DNA from: an uncultured Collinsella sp.
GTDB lineage: Bacteria > Actinomycetota > Coriobacteriia > Coriobacteriales > Coriobacteriaceae
Assembly: GCA_900551365.1 (NCBI GenBank)
Contig: URVZ01000015.1
Location: 1 to 32,562, forward strand
Direction of reading: 5' to 3'
DNA: 32,562 nt
The notes under the pieces were generated by a model. That model had not been told where the DNA came from. It saw nothing but the letters and a program-made list of their open reading frames with translations, and ran no database searches. Numbering within the stretch: the first letter of the stretch is position 1; every line of letters begins with the position of its first letter. The translations under genes and the position numbers were made by a program. Positions 9,968 through 17,735 of this stretch are shown here, piece by piece.

Positions 9968-10008
9968 CGTTTCTTCGTATTTGCAGCCGCGGCCGTTTAG
10001 CCCAGCGA

Positions 10009-10656
10009 CTAGAGCGTGCCGTAGATGCGGTCGCCGGCGTCGCCGAGGCCGGGAACGATGTAGGCAGCCTCGTTGAGATGGTCGTCGATGGCGCAGGTAT
10101 AGATATGCACATCTGGGTCCTTCTCGGTCAGCGACTTGAGGCCCTCGGGGGCCGCGACGATGCACAGCATGCGGATGTCCTTGACACCGCGCTCGCGCAG
10201 GTAGCTGATGGCCATCTCGGCCGAACCGCCCGTGGCAAGCATGGGGTCGACGACCAGGCAGATGCGCTGGTCGATATCCTTGGGCATCTTGCAGTAATAC
10301 TCGTGCGGCTCGTGGGTGACCTCGTCGCGCTCCATGCCGATGTGGCCCACGCGAGCGGAGGGCACCAGGTCGAGGATGCCGTCGACCATGCCAAGGCCCG
10401 CACGCAGGATGGGCACGATGGCGAGTTTCTTGCCGGCAAGCTGTTTGAACGTGGCGGTAGTGATGGGGGTCTCGACCTCGACGTCTTCCATAGGCAGGTC
10501 GCGCATGGCCTCGTAGCCGTCAAAAAGCGCGAGTTCGCGCACGAGCTGACGGAACTGGTTGGTGCCGGTGTTTTTGTCGCGCAGGATCGACAGCTTGTGC
10601 TGGACGAGCGGGTGATCGACAAGCGTCACGCGGGACGCATCGTAGGTGACGGTCAT
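10009..10656 (-). CDS. upp: Uracil phosphoribosyltransferase
   Basis: Converts uracil and PRPP to UMP in pyrimidine salvage, in the cytoplasm. 215 residues from ATG 10656, close to the family norm of ~208. The PRPP-binding motif is VVDPMLATGGSA, the N-terminal block is VTLVDHPLVQHKLSILRDKN, and ILRAGLGM marks the flexible-loop region. A longer open frame begins 20 codons earlier, but AAAGGGG eight bases before 10656 fixes the start. It is a single gene between glpK and the atp operon. Confidence 0.96.
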   Translation of the reverse strand: MTVTYDASRVTLVDHPLVQHKLSILRDKNTGTNQFRQLVRELALFDGYEAMRDLPMEDVEVETPITTATFKQLAGKKLAIVPILRAGLGMVDGILDLVPSARVGHIGMERDEVTHEPHEYYCKMPKDIDQRICLVVDPMLATGGSAEMAISYLRERGVKDIRMLCIVAAPEGLKSLTEKDPDVHIYTCAIDDHLNEAAYIVPGLGDAGDRIYGTL

Positions 10657-10779
10657 GGATTGATTGCCCCTTTCGTTGCGGCCGCAAAACGGCCTTGCTG
10701 ACAAGGTGTGCAGCAATGTTGCCGCCGCACGCCATGCATTAGTTTAGCGGTTTGTTGTATCGAGCAGCCCATCGCAGCC

Positions 10780-12321
10780 CTACTGTGAGGTGCTGAGTGA
10801 GCGCCTGACTGCATCACGCCAGCCCGCAAGGTTTTGCTCGCGGCGCTCGGCGGACATGTGGGGAAGGAAGGTCCTAACGATCTGGGCATTTTGCTCCAGC
10901 TCTTCCAGGTCTTCCCAATAGCCGACGGCAAGACCCGCCAAGTACGCGGCACCGATTGCCGTGGTCTCCACCGTCTCGCATTGCAGCACGGGGATATCCA
11001 GCAGGTCGGCCTGGAATTGCATGATGAACTCGTTGCGCGAGGCACCGCCATCGACAGACAGGCGCTCAATCGAAAGCCCCACGTCCTGCTCCATGGCGCG
11101 CAGCACGTCGTAGCTCTGATATGCCATGGATTCGCAGGCGGCACGTACGATGGTCGCACGGCTCGAGGCGCCGGTCAGACCGCACACGATACCGCGAGCA
11201 TGCGGGTCCCACCAGGGAGCACCCAAACCCGCAAAGGCGGGAACGAAGTAGCAGCCCTCGTTGTCGCTAATCGAAGCGGCGAGTTGTGCCGACTCGCTCA
11301 CGCTCGAGATGATGCCCATGTTGTTGCGAAGCCAGTTCATCGTTGAGCCGGCGGCAAAAATAGAGCCCTCGAGCGCATAGCTGACTTTGCCGTCCGCAGC
11401 GATACCGATGGTGGAGACCAGGCCATTCTTGGATTCGACGATCTCGTCGCCGGTGTTCATGAGCATAAAGCAACCCGTGCCATAGGTGTTTTTGGTCTGG
11501 CCGGGACGGAAACAGCAGTGGCCGAACAGCGACGCCTGTTGGTCACCCGCCACGCCCATGATGGGCGGCATGTTGGTCATGATGTCGCTCGCGACGCGGC
11601 CGTAGTCGCCCGAGCTCCAGCGAACCTCGGGCATCATGGAACGTGGAACGTCAAAGAGTGCCAGCAGGTCGTCGTCCCAATCGAGCGTATGGATATTAAA
11701 GAGTGCCGTGCGGCTGGCATTGGTGTAGTCGGTGGCAAAGACCTGGCCGCCGGTGAGGTTGTAGATGAGCCAGGTGTCGATGGTGCCAAACATGAGGTCG
11801 CCCGCCGCCGCGCTCTCGCGTGCGCCGTCGACGTTGTCGAGAATCCACTGTACCTTGGAGGCCGAGAAATACGGGTCGAGCGTGAGTCCCGTGCGGGAGC
11901 GCACCAGCTCCTCGCAACCCTGTTCAACCAACGCGTCGATTGCCGGCGCGGTACGGCGGCACTGCCATACGATGGCGTTATAGATCGGCTGACCGCTCAC
12001 GCGATCCCAGACCACCGTGGTCTCGCGCTGGTTGGAGATGCCGATGGCGGCAATGCGGTCGGAGTGGATACCGCTCTTAAACTGGACTTCCATCATGACG
12101 GCGATCTGGCTAGCAAGGACCGCCATGGGGTCTTGCTCTACCCAACCGGGACGCGGGAAGCTGGTTTTGACGCTGCGACGTGCCTGCGCGACGATGCAGC
12201 CGTACTCGTCGACGATGGTCGCAAGTACCGAGGTGGTGCCGCAGTCGAGCGCCATGATGTAGGAACCGCCAAAGTCAAACGAGGCATCTTCCATGCCCAG
12301 GCTGCCCAGATTCAACGACAT
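10780..12321 (-). CDS. glpK: Glycerol kinase
   Basis: Phosphorylates glycerol to sn-glycerol 3-phosphate with ATP, the entry step of glycerol use. 513 residues, with about 20 extra N-terminal residues before the usual YIMALDCGTTSV start of the FGGY kinase fold. The sequences NQRETTVVWDRVSGQPIYNA and AIVWQCRRTA are specific for glycerol kinase within FGGY kinases. GVAGDQQASLFGH and the C-terminal VDGGASRNEFIMQ are also present. The start ATG 12321 has AAAGG eight bases upstream. It follows the TsaC-type gene by 13 bp, so they probably share a transcript. No glycerol facilitator or glpO/D gene is in the window. Confidence 0.96.
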   Translation of the reverse strand: MSLNLGSLGMEDASFDFGGSYIMALDCGTTSVLATIVDEYGCIVAQARRSVKTSFPRPGWVEQDPMAVLASQIAVMMEVQFKSGIHSDRIAAIGISNQRETTVVWDRVSGQPIYNAIVWQCRRTAPAIDALVEQGCEELVRSRTGLTLDPYFSASKVQWILDNVDGARESAAAGDLMFGTIDTWLIYNLTGGQVFATDYTNASRTALFNIHTLDWDDDLLALFDVPRSMMPEVRWSSGDYGRVASDIMTNMPPIMGVAGDQQASLFGHCCFRPGQTKNTYGTGCFMLMNTGDEIVESKNGLVSTIGIAADGKVSYALEGSIFAAGSTMNWLRNNMGIISSVSESAQLAASISDNEGCYFVPAFAGLGAPWWDPHARGIVCGLTGASSRATIVRAACESMAYQSYDVLRAMEQDVGLSIERLSVDGGASRNEFIMQFQADLLDIPVLQCETVETTAIGAAYLAGLAVGYWEDLEELEQNAQIVRTFLPHMSAERREQNLAGWRDAVRRSLSTSQ

Positions 12322-12334
12322 CGCTTAAACCTTT

Positions 12335-13078
12335 CTATTGCATCGGGTCGGACAGGACCCGTTCGATCTCTGATGCGGGAAGTGCGCCTTGGCGCAGGAT
12401 CTGGAGCTCGCCGTGCTGAAACGACACGATGGTCGAGGCGTCGCGACACGGGGTCTCACCGGCGTCGACGGCAACATCGACCCCCTCCAGGATGCGACCC
12501 TCGACGGCGGCAAAGCCTGCCGGCGAGGGCGCGCCGTGCGTGTTGGCGCTCGTGCAGGCAAGGGGACTGCCGCAGGCGCGAATGAGCGCTTGGACCACGG
12601 GAGAGGCCGAAGCGCGCAGGGCCACGGTGTCGTCGGCGGCGCGCATAAAGGTCGAAACGCAGGGGGCCGCCTTGACCACGATAGTCAGGGCGCCCGGCCA
12701 GCATCGTCGGGCGAGCACGCGGGCCTCGTTAGGGATATCCACGCCATAGCGGTCGAGTGCTTCGACGCCATCGACCAGCCAAGCGACGGTTTGCGTGAGT
12801 TCACGTTGCTTGAGAGTGAAGATACGGCGATAGCCGGTGCCGAGCGCAGGAACTGCGGCGCCATTGACGGCAGCCTGCGGGTCGCGCGGCCACGGCTTGG
12901 GCCCACTTGTATCTTGAGGAATTGCATCCGAGAAGGCATTAGCCGCCACGGCGACACCGTAGACCGTCTCGGTCGGGATCAGCGCCAGGCCGCCGCGACC
13001 GAGCACCTCGGCCGTGCGCTCGACGGCAAGCCGATGCGGCTCGCGCGCTCCCTCGTATACCCGATAGACCGTCTGCAT
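12335..13078 (-). CDS. L-threonylcarbamoyladenylate synthase family (TsaC/Sua5/YrdC)
   Basis: Family role: makes threonylcarbamoyl-AMP for the t6A37 modification of ANN-decoding tRNAs. 247 residues, longer than minimal TsaC and shorter than full Sua5. IPTETVYGVA and PLACTSANTHGAPSP are the family's hallmark stretches. LKQR keeps the Lys and Arg of the usual KxR motif, but the Pro and Lys that usually follow are replaced (LKQRELTQT). A stretch of about 30 residues between positions 50 and 80 is extra and Pro-rich. This could be a diverged paralogue rather than the essential enzyme. The ribosome-binding site (AAGGGG, 11 bases away) is weakly placed. Confidence 0.8.
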   Translation of the reverse strand: MQTVYRVYEGAREPHRLAVERTAEVLGRGGLALIPTETVYGVAVAANAFSDAIPQDTSGPKPWPRDPQAAVNGAAVPALGTGYRRIFTLKQRELTQTVAWLVDGVEALDRYGVDIPNEARVLARRCWPGALTIVVKAAPCVSTFMRAADDTVALRASASPVVQALIRACGSPLACTSANTHGAPSPAGFAAVEGRILEGVDVAVDAGETPCRDASTIVSFQHGELQILRQGALPASEIERVLSDPMQ

Positions 13079-13225
13079 GTGTATGCCAGCCCCTTACGCT
13101 CTGGTGCAAGTTTGTTTACTGTGGGGCATTCTCGCACGAAACGTTCAACCTATTTGCCCAGAGCGCATGTTGGTTTGGTGAGCGGCCGTAGTAGTCGGTG
13201 AAAGTGAGGGGGTTATTGCAGATTT

Positions 13226-13528
13226 TTAGCGAGCAAGCGTAACGGTACGATCGGGAAACTCAATGCTTGCGACAAGCTTTCCGCCGAGACTTTCTGCGTA
13301 CCTGCTCAGCGTGTCGAGCCTCATTGATCCCAGCTCCCCGCGCTCGAGCTCCGATATGCGTTTTTGAGAAACACCCATCGACTGGGCCACCGAGGCCTGC
13401 GTCAGATCCTTTAGTTTGCGAATTTGAGCGAGCTTATAGGCTTCGATACGTTCACGAGTTTTCTCCTGCTCGGCGGCAATAGATTCACGCGCTATCCCGC
13501 GTGATTCCATATACTCATGCAGCTCCAT
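13226..13528 (-). CDS. XRE-family antitoxin (HigA-like)
   Basis: 100 residues. A helix-turn-helix of the Cro/C1 type lies at about residues 38-75, with LTQASVAQSMGVSQKRISELE and the typical RLDTLSRYAESLGGKL after it. The N-terminal ~35 residues are charged and helical. The start ATG 13528 lies inside the last codons of the upstream toxin gene (14-bp overlap), with GGAGG about ten bases upstream. Toxin first, antitoxin second is the HigBA order. By family behaviour it should bind the toxin and repress the shared promoter. Confidence 0.85.
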   Translation of the reverse strand: MELHEYMESRGIARESIAAEQEKTRERIEAYKLAQIRKLKDLTQASVAQSMGVSQKRISELERGELGSMRLDTLSRYAESLGGKLVASIEFPDRTVTLAR

Positions 13529-13910
13529 CTTGATCGAGCCTCCTTACATGGCGACGGTATATTTGTTCCGCCCTGGGAATGCTGATCGCATACCAGCCGT
13601 TCCACTTTGCCTTCGACGACTCCGCCTGCGACTTATCTCCCGCCAACAGCAACACTGCCTGACGTTTGGGGTCAAAGGCAAAAAGGATACGAATCACCGA
13701 CGGTCCGCACGACGTCACCCTTAGTTCCTTTAAATGATGCAATTTCGAGCCCTTCACGCGGTCAACCAGCGGACGACCAAGGCTAGGACCTTCTTTCTCA
13801 AGTACCAAAAGGTCTGCGTAAATCTGTCGCAACGTAGACTCATCCTGCTCATCGAGCCAAGGCTCGATGTAATCGAGCACAATGCGGTATCGATGCGGCT
13901 GATTTGACAT
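13515..13910 (-). CDS. RelE/HigB-like toxin (Gp49 type)
   Basis: 131 residues. The core, KLHHLKELRVTSCGPSVIRI followed by LFAFDPKRQAVLLLAGDKSQ, is typical of the phage Gp49-like branch of the RelE/HigB superfamily, whose members cut mRNA on the ribosome. Basic residues that could act in catalysis (Lys, Arg in KELR and RILFAF) are kept. The family is normally ~110 residues, and here the C-terminus has ~15 more basic residues. The start ATG 13910 has AAGGAG seven bases upstream. The partner antitoxin overlaps its 3' end. Activity is inferred from family only. Confidence 0.82.
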   Translation of the reverse strand: MSNQPHRYRIVLDYIEPWLDEQDESTLRQIYADLLVLEKEGPSLGRPLVDRVKGSKLHHLKELRVTSCGPSVIRILFAFDPKRQAVLLLAGDKSQAESSKAKWNGWYAISIPRAEQIYRRHVRRLDQDGAA

Positions 13911-13919
13911 ACCTTTCTC

Positions 13920-13952
13920 CTTCTATAGTAGAAGTTTTACGGTATATTGCAA
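13920..13952 (-). promoter_or_regulatory. Candidate promoter and operator of the toxin-antitoxin pair
   Basis: A perfect inverted repeat, CTTCTA-TAG-TAGAAG (13920-13934), overlaps a -10-like TACTAT (minus strand, 13925-13930). A -35-like TTGCAA lies 16 bp upstream (13947-13952). The palindrome sits just before the toxin's ribosome-binding site, where an XRE antitoxin would bind to repress its own operon. The role is an inference from position. Confidence 0.5.
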
Positions 13953-14019
13953 GAGCGGAAATAGGCTCGAAGGGTCTTTTTTGCAGAAGTGAAGCCCGAG
14001 ATCAGTAGGCAACGAGGGG

Positions 14020-14466
14020 TTATTGGACTGCGACGAACTTCTTTGGCCTGCCGGCATGGCGTTCCTGAGCGGCGTAACGCTCGATGCTGTCGATCGTAAT
14101 CATCCGACGGCCGTCGACAAGCTCAACATCGAGTTTGCCGGCTTTGACCAGCGCAGTGATTCGCGGTGCGGAAACCCTGAGGTCCGCCGCCGCGTCCTTA
14201 AACGTTCGACACGCCGCTTCCCGAGCGTCCTCGTGGTCGATTTCGACTGAAAGGGCCACGACCTCGGCCGAACGCTCGTACCCAGCCGGAGCCCGACCAT
14301 TGTTAAGATCGTCGGCCAAAAACGCCATCAGCGCCTCGATGGCATGAGCTATTGCTTCTTCGCGCGTATCGCCATCGGCAAAGGCCCCGGGGACCTGCGG
14401 GAAGCTGGCACAGTAACCGTCGTCTTCTTTTATGAGAACGCAGTCATAGGTAAATCGTTGTTTCAT
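14020..14466 (-). CDS. HicB-like antitoxin without a HicA partner
   Basis: 148 residues in two parts. The N-terminal ~75 residues are the HicB fold, with the typical YxxxxxxEDDGYCASFPQVPG region (only key residues given) and ADGDTREEAIAHAIEAL. The C-terminal part (about 80-145) looks like a small helix-turn-helix, with LRVSAPRITALVKAGKLDVE, and ends in basic residues. The start ATG 14466 has GAGGGGG five bases upstream. HicA toxins are ~60-80 residues with a conserved His; no such frame is seen on either side, so this is an orphan or a stand-alone regulator. Confidence 0.75.
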   Translation of the reverse strand: MKQRFTYDCVLIKEDDGYCASFPQVPGAFADGDTREEAIAHAIEALMAFLADDLNNGRAPAGYERSAEVVALSVEIDHEDAREAACRTFKDAAADLRVSAPRITALVKAGKLDVELVDGRRMITIDSIERYAAQERHAGRPKKFVAVQ

Positions 14467-14500
14467 TATGACCCCCTCGGCTACCAGCTACCAACCGAGA

Positions 14501-14524
14501 TAATTATAAATTGCTTTATAATTA
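14501..14524. promoter_or_regulatory. AT-rich palindrome upstream of the HicB-like gene
   Basis: A perfect 10-bp inverted repeat, TAATTATAAA-TTGC-TTTATAATTA, 35 bp ahead of the HicB-like start and 23 bp after the prmC stop. The local composition is far more AT-rich than the neighbours. It could be the operator and promoter of the antitoxin gene or a 3'-end hairpin of prmC; position favours the operator. Confidence 0.5.
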
Positions 14525-14546
14525 GAAATGAATCAGTTAATAAATA

Positions 14547-15821
14547 TTACTGACGCTGTTTGGGCTCCGTGACGACGGCTCGGACGATGCGGGGACGATC
14601 GGTGAGGTCGCGGACGATGTGCACATCCGACAGGCCCGCTTGGCGGCAGAGCTCGGCGGCGGCGTCGAGAGCGCCCTCGTAGAGCTCGCAGGCAAAGAGG
14701 CCGCCGGCGCGCAACATATAGGGGGCCGCGTTGAGCAGGCGGCGGAAGATATCCAGGCCGTCGGCACCGCCCTCGAGCGCCAGGTCGGGCTCAAAGTCCT
14801 TGACCTCGTGCGGCAGCGAGCGCATGACATCGGTGGGGATGTAGGGCGGATTGGAGACGAGGACGTCGAAGGTGCCCCACTCTTCGCGGGGAATCGAGCT
14901 TACCAGGTTGGTGAGGCTGAATGCGACCTCGTCTGCCGTGAGACCTAGGGCGTCGCGGTTTTTGGTTGCCAGGTCGATGGCGCGCGGCTCGATATCGGTA
15001 GCGGTGCAGGTGACGTGGCCGCGGCGCTCCCAGGCAAGCGAGAGCGAGATACAGCCCGTGCCGCAGCCGACCTCGAGGACGCGGGCGACGCGGGGCTCGG
15101 CGGGAGCGGGCTCGGTGGCCTCGGCGGCGTTCTGCGCGGAGGTCGTCTCCTGGTCGTCGCCTTCGATGGCAATGCCGTATTCGTCGAGCTCGGGCTCGGG
15201 GGCTTCCATGGCCTCGGCTTCTGCTGCTTCGCTTTCTGCTGCCCGCGCGGCGGCTTCCTCGGCCTCGCGATCGGCCAGCTCCTCGGCATAGGCGCGGCTG
15301 CCAAGTACGTCGCTGCCCAGCGCCGCCTCGTCGGCAGCCGTGAGGTTGGCGGCACGGCGCTCGGCAGTCGCGCGTTCATCGGCCAGTGCTGCCTCGGCCT
15401 TGCGGGCCTGCTCGACTTCATCGTTCCAGGGCAACTCCACGCGCTGACGGGCGGCGGCCTCGGGGCTCAGCACCTCGGCATCCAGATAGTTCAGAACTTC
15501 CTCGACGAGCATCTCGGTCTCGGGGCGCGGGATGAGCACGCCGGGGGCGCACGCTACGTTGATCATGCGGAACTGCGTGCTACCCGTGATGTACTGCAGC
15601 GGTTCGCCCTTGGCGCGGCGGACGACAGCCGCATGCATGGTCTCGAGCTGGGCCGCGTCGAGCGTCTCGTCCATGCGCATATACAAGTCGATGCGCGCCA
15701 GGCCCGTAGCCGCGCACAGCAGCCACTCGGCAGAAAGACGGGGATGCTCCTCGCCGCGCTCGGCCAGGTACTCCTTGGTCCACTCGAGACAACGCTTGAT
15801 GGTCCAGATCTCGTTTGCCAT
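14547..15821 (-). CDS. prmC: Release-factor glutamine methyltransferase with a large internal insert
   Basis: Methylates the Gln of the GGQ motif in RF1 and RF2 with S-adenosylmethionine, which raises termination efficiency. It lies downstream of prfA, its substrate's gene, as in many bacteria. The N-terminal helical domain (about 1-113) has GEPLQYITGSTQFRM and VLIPRPETEMLVEEVL. The SAM-binding motif LEVGCGTGCISLSL is at about 249, and the catalytic SNPPYIPTDV is at about 323-332. Typical PrmC has ~280 residues; this one has 424. The extra length is one Ala/Glu-rich, mostly acidic stretch at about 115-243, placed exactly between the two domains. The start ATG 15821 has GGGGAGG upstream. All known catalytic motifs are kept, so it should be active. 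Confidence 0.93.
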   Translation of the reverse strand: MANEIWTIKRCLEWTKEYLAERGEEHPRLSAEWLLCAATGLARIDLYMRMDETLDAAQLETMHAAVVRRAKGEPLQYITGSTQFRMINVACAPGVLIPRPETEMLVEEVLNYLDAEVLSPEAAARQRVELPWNDEVEQARKAEAALADERATAERRAANLTAADEAALGSDVLGSRAYAEELADREAEEAAARAAESEAAEAEAMEAPEPELDEYGIAIEGDDQETTSAQNAAEATEPAPAEPRVARVLEVGCGTGCISLSLAWERRGHVTCTATDIEPRAIDLATKNRDALGLTADEVAFSLTNLVSSIPREEWGTFDVLVSNPPYIPTDVMRSLPHEVKDFEPDLALEGGADGLDIFRRLLNAAPYMLRAGGLFACELYEGALDAAAELCRQAGLSDVHIVRDLTDRPRIVRAVVTEPKQRQ

Positions 15822-16200
15822 GGGGTCCTCCCCTCTTGAGCGCCAGGCGGCGCGTGAATGTCGGAGCAGATTGTACGCGAGGGTGGCACGCGGTAAGGGA
15901 CGATTGGAAGCGATTATCGAGAATCAGCCCAGATTTTTGCTCGCGGCGCAATCGAAGTGCTCATTTGTCGACGTCTAGATTTGCATCCGTCAAGCTTTTG
16001 GCAAGGTGGCCCCAAAACTGACCAATATCCAACCAAACACTTGCCAAATCACTTGACGCACGACGCGTCAAAAAATGGCTCGCGACTTCTTGGACGATTT
16101 TTTGAGCATTATTTTGGTAATCGACCGACGCTTTAAGCAGGTAAATGGCCCATAGACTACCAAGTCAACCTAAATAAACCCACATAGCAATTTACCAAAA

Positions 16201-16231
16201 TGATCCGTTTTCCTCCGTCCCCTACGGATCA
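16201..16231. repeat. Short dispersed repeat, intergenic copy
   Basis: The first 22 bases (16201-16222, starting TGATCCGTTTTCCTCC) are identical to 28039-28060, which lies inside the M20 peptidase gene. Here the ends TGATCCG and CGGATCA form a perfect 7-bp inverted repeat, so the unit looks like a small palindromic element. Confidence 0.7.
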
Positions 16232-16296
16232 GAATGACTACCACTAACTGCCGCATCCGGAACAAGACAACGCCGTAGGTAGAGGACGGACAGCGA

Positions 16297-16398
16297 GCGC
16301 CGCCCAGAACGAACAAGTTGGCATGAAAAAGGCAAGGCATAGACCTTCTGGTCATGCCTTGCCTTTTGAATGACAAATTGTCGTTCTGGGTGGCGCGC
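16297..16398. repeat. Dispersed palindromic element, copy B (complete)
   Basis: Complete copy of the ~100-nt hairpin. The outer arms (about 16297-16320 and 16372-16398) share CGCCRCCCAGAACGA with a few mismatches. The inner stem is AAAAGGCAAGGC, pairing about 16327-16338 with 16356-16367. The apex is 17 nt (16339-16355). T runs flank the inner stem on both strands. It lies downstream of prfA. Confidence 0.85.
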
Positions 16399-16408
16399 AG
16401 CGTCGGCC

Positions 16409-16437
16409 GGTTACGGCGTTCGTAGAACGCCGTAACC
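16409..16437 (-). terminator. Hairpin at the prfA stop codon
   Basis: A perfect 13-bp stem, GGTTACGGCGTTC (16409-16421) with GAACGCCGTAACC (16425-16437), has a 3-nt loop. It uses the last base of the prfA stop codon. It is related to the stems at 102-129 and 196-223. There is no T tract, and with the adjacent palindromic element it may form a composite 3' end for prfA. Confidence 0.5.
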
Positions 16438-17504
16438 TAAACGGCCTGTGCCAGCTTCTCGGCTCGCTCGGCGGCGGCGAGGGCCTCGATGACGGTGCCG
16501 AGCTGGTCACCCAGAAGCACGCCGTTGTAGGTGGAGTTGAAGCCGATGCGGTGATCGGTCACGCGATCCTGGGGCTGGTTGTAGGTACGAATCTTCTCGG
16601 AACGGTTGCCGTGGCCGATCTGGCTCTGACGCTCGGCGCCGAGCTCGGCCTGCTGCTTCTCGAGCTCCATCTCGTACAGACGGGCGCGCAGCATCTGCAT
16701 GCAGACCTCGCGATTCTGAATCTGGGAGCGCTGCTCCTGCGACTGCACCACGGTGTTGGTGGGCAGGTGGGTGATGCGCACGGCAGAGTAGGTGGTGTTA
16801 ACGCACTGACCGCCAGGGCCCGAAGCGCAGTAGGTGTCGATGCGCAGGTCGGACTGGTTGATCTGGACGTCGATCTCCTCGGCCTCGGGAAGTACGGCGA
16901 CGGTTGCCGTAGAGGTCTGGATACGGCCCTGGGACTCGGTCTTGGGGACGCGTTGGACGCGGTGCACGCCGGACTCGAACTTCATGACGGAGTAGACGCG
17001 GTCGCCCTCGACCTTGAATTCGATGGACTTAAAGCCGCCAGCCTCGCTGGGGCTGGAGTCGAGCACGGTGGTCTTCCAGCCGCGCGACTCGCAGAAACGC
17101 TGATACATCTTGTACAGATCGCCGGCAAAGATGGCGGCCTCGTCGCCGCCGGCGGCGGAGCGGATCTCGACGATGGTGTTCTTGTCGTCGTTAGGGTCGC
17201 TCGGGATGAGCATGTACTTGATGTCTTCCTCGAGCTGGGGAAGCTTCTCCTCGTTCTCGGAGATGTCCATCTGGAGCATCTCCTTCTCGTCCGCATCGGT
17301 GGTGTCGCGGAGCATCTCCTTGGCGGCCTCGATGTCATCGAGCGCGCCAATGTACTCGCGCGAGGCGGCGATGAGGTCGGACTGGTGCGCGTACTCCTTG
17401 TTGAGGCGCGTGAACTCCTTGATGTCGGAGGCGACGGCCGGGTCGGAGAGCTTCTTCTCGAGCTCCTCGTAGGCCTTGATGATCTTTTCGAGCTTGTCGC
17501 GCAT
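16437..17504 (-). CDS. prfA: Peptide chain release factor 1
   Basis: Recognises UAA and UAG on the ribosome and triggers peptide release. 355 residues, normal length. The GGQ motif is in YCASGPGGQCVNTTYSAVRI. The stop-codon-reading tripeptide is of the RF1 PxT type, PKT, in VPKTESQGRIQTS, which separates it from RF2 (SPF). The N-terminal helical domain (about 1-110) is complete. There is no programmed frameshift, as expected for RF1. The start ATG 17504 has AAGGAG seven bases upstream. prmC follows after an unusually long 615-bp gap. Confidence 0.97.
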   Translation of the reverse strand: MRDKLEKIIKAYEELEKKLSDPAVASDIKEFTRLNKEYAHQSDLIAASREYIGALDDIEAAKEMLRDTTDADEKEMLQMDISENEEKLPQLEEDIKYMLIPSDPNDDKNTIVEIRSAAGGDEAAIFAGDLYKMYQRFCESRGWKTTVLDSSPSEAGGFKSIEFKVEGDRVYSVMKFESGVHRVQRVPKTESQGRIQTSTATVAVLPEAEEIDVQINQSDLRIDTYCASGPGGQCVNTTYSAVRITHLPTNTVVQSQEQRSQIQNREVCMQMLRARLYEMELEKQQAELGAERQSQIGHGNRSEKIRTYNQPQDRVTDHRIGFNSTYNGVLLGDQLGTVIEALAAAERAEKLAQAV

Positions 17505-17735
17505 GGCGGGACTCCTTTATGTGCGTGAAGGTGAAAATCGGCAGAGTTGATGGGGCGCGCGGCGCCACTGCGGGGGTAAGCCCGGCTAGAACATGTCGAT
17601 CTTCAGATACATGCGCATCCCTTCGCGTATGAGGTACATAGTTGCGGTCTAACCCATACATGATAGCGTGCGCAGGCATACCTGCATATAACCCGCACGG
17701 AATGCGACAAAGGGTCAGTCCGCCAACGCAAGGCT
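17505..17735. other. Gap between the DUF4143 gene and prfA
   Basis: 231 bp with no gene that I can support. On the minus strand a TATCAT hexamer near 17662-17667 could be a -10 for prfA, but no good -35 sits at the right distance. A 17-codon frame (MYLIREGMRMYLKIDMF) ends near 17588 and lacks a ribosome-binding site. No terminator for the DUF4143 gene is visible. Confidence 0.4.

Larger units (their letters stand above)
15822..16436. other. Noncoding gap between prfA and prmC, rich in inverted repeats
   Basis: No convincing gene is present; the short open frames here lack ribosome-binding sites and overlap repeats. From 15960 to 16200 three inverted repeats stand out. TTTGGCAAG (15997-16005) pairs with CTTGCCAAA (16040-16048). 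TTGACGC (16053-16059) pairs with GCGTCAA (16065-16071). TTTTGGTAA (16112-16120) pairs with TTACCAAAA (16192-16200). Then come a dispersed short repeat (16201-16231), the dispersed ~100-nt hairpin (16297-16398) and a hairpin touching the prfA stop. No clear prmC promoter was found. Confidence 0.6.

Noticed and set aside
16170..16376. 68-codon minus-strand open frame between prfA and prmC
   Set aside because: It runs through two dispersed palindromes, has no ribosome-binding site and resembles no protein family. A similar frame over the other palindrome copy shows that it is a by-product of the repeat.
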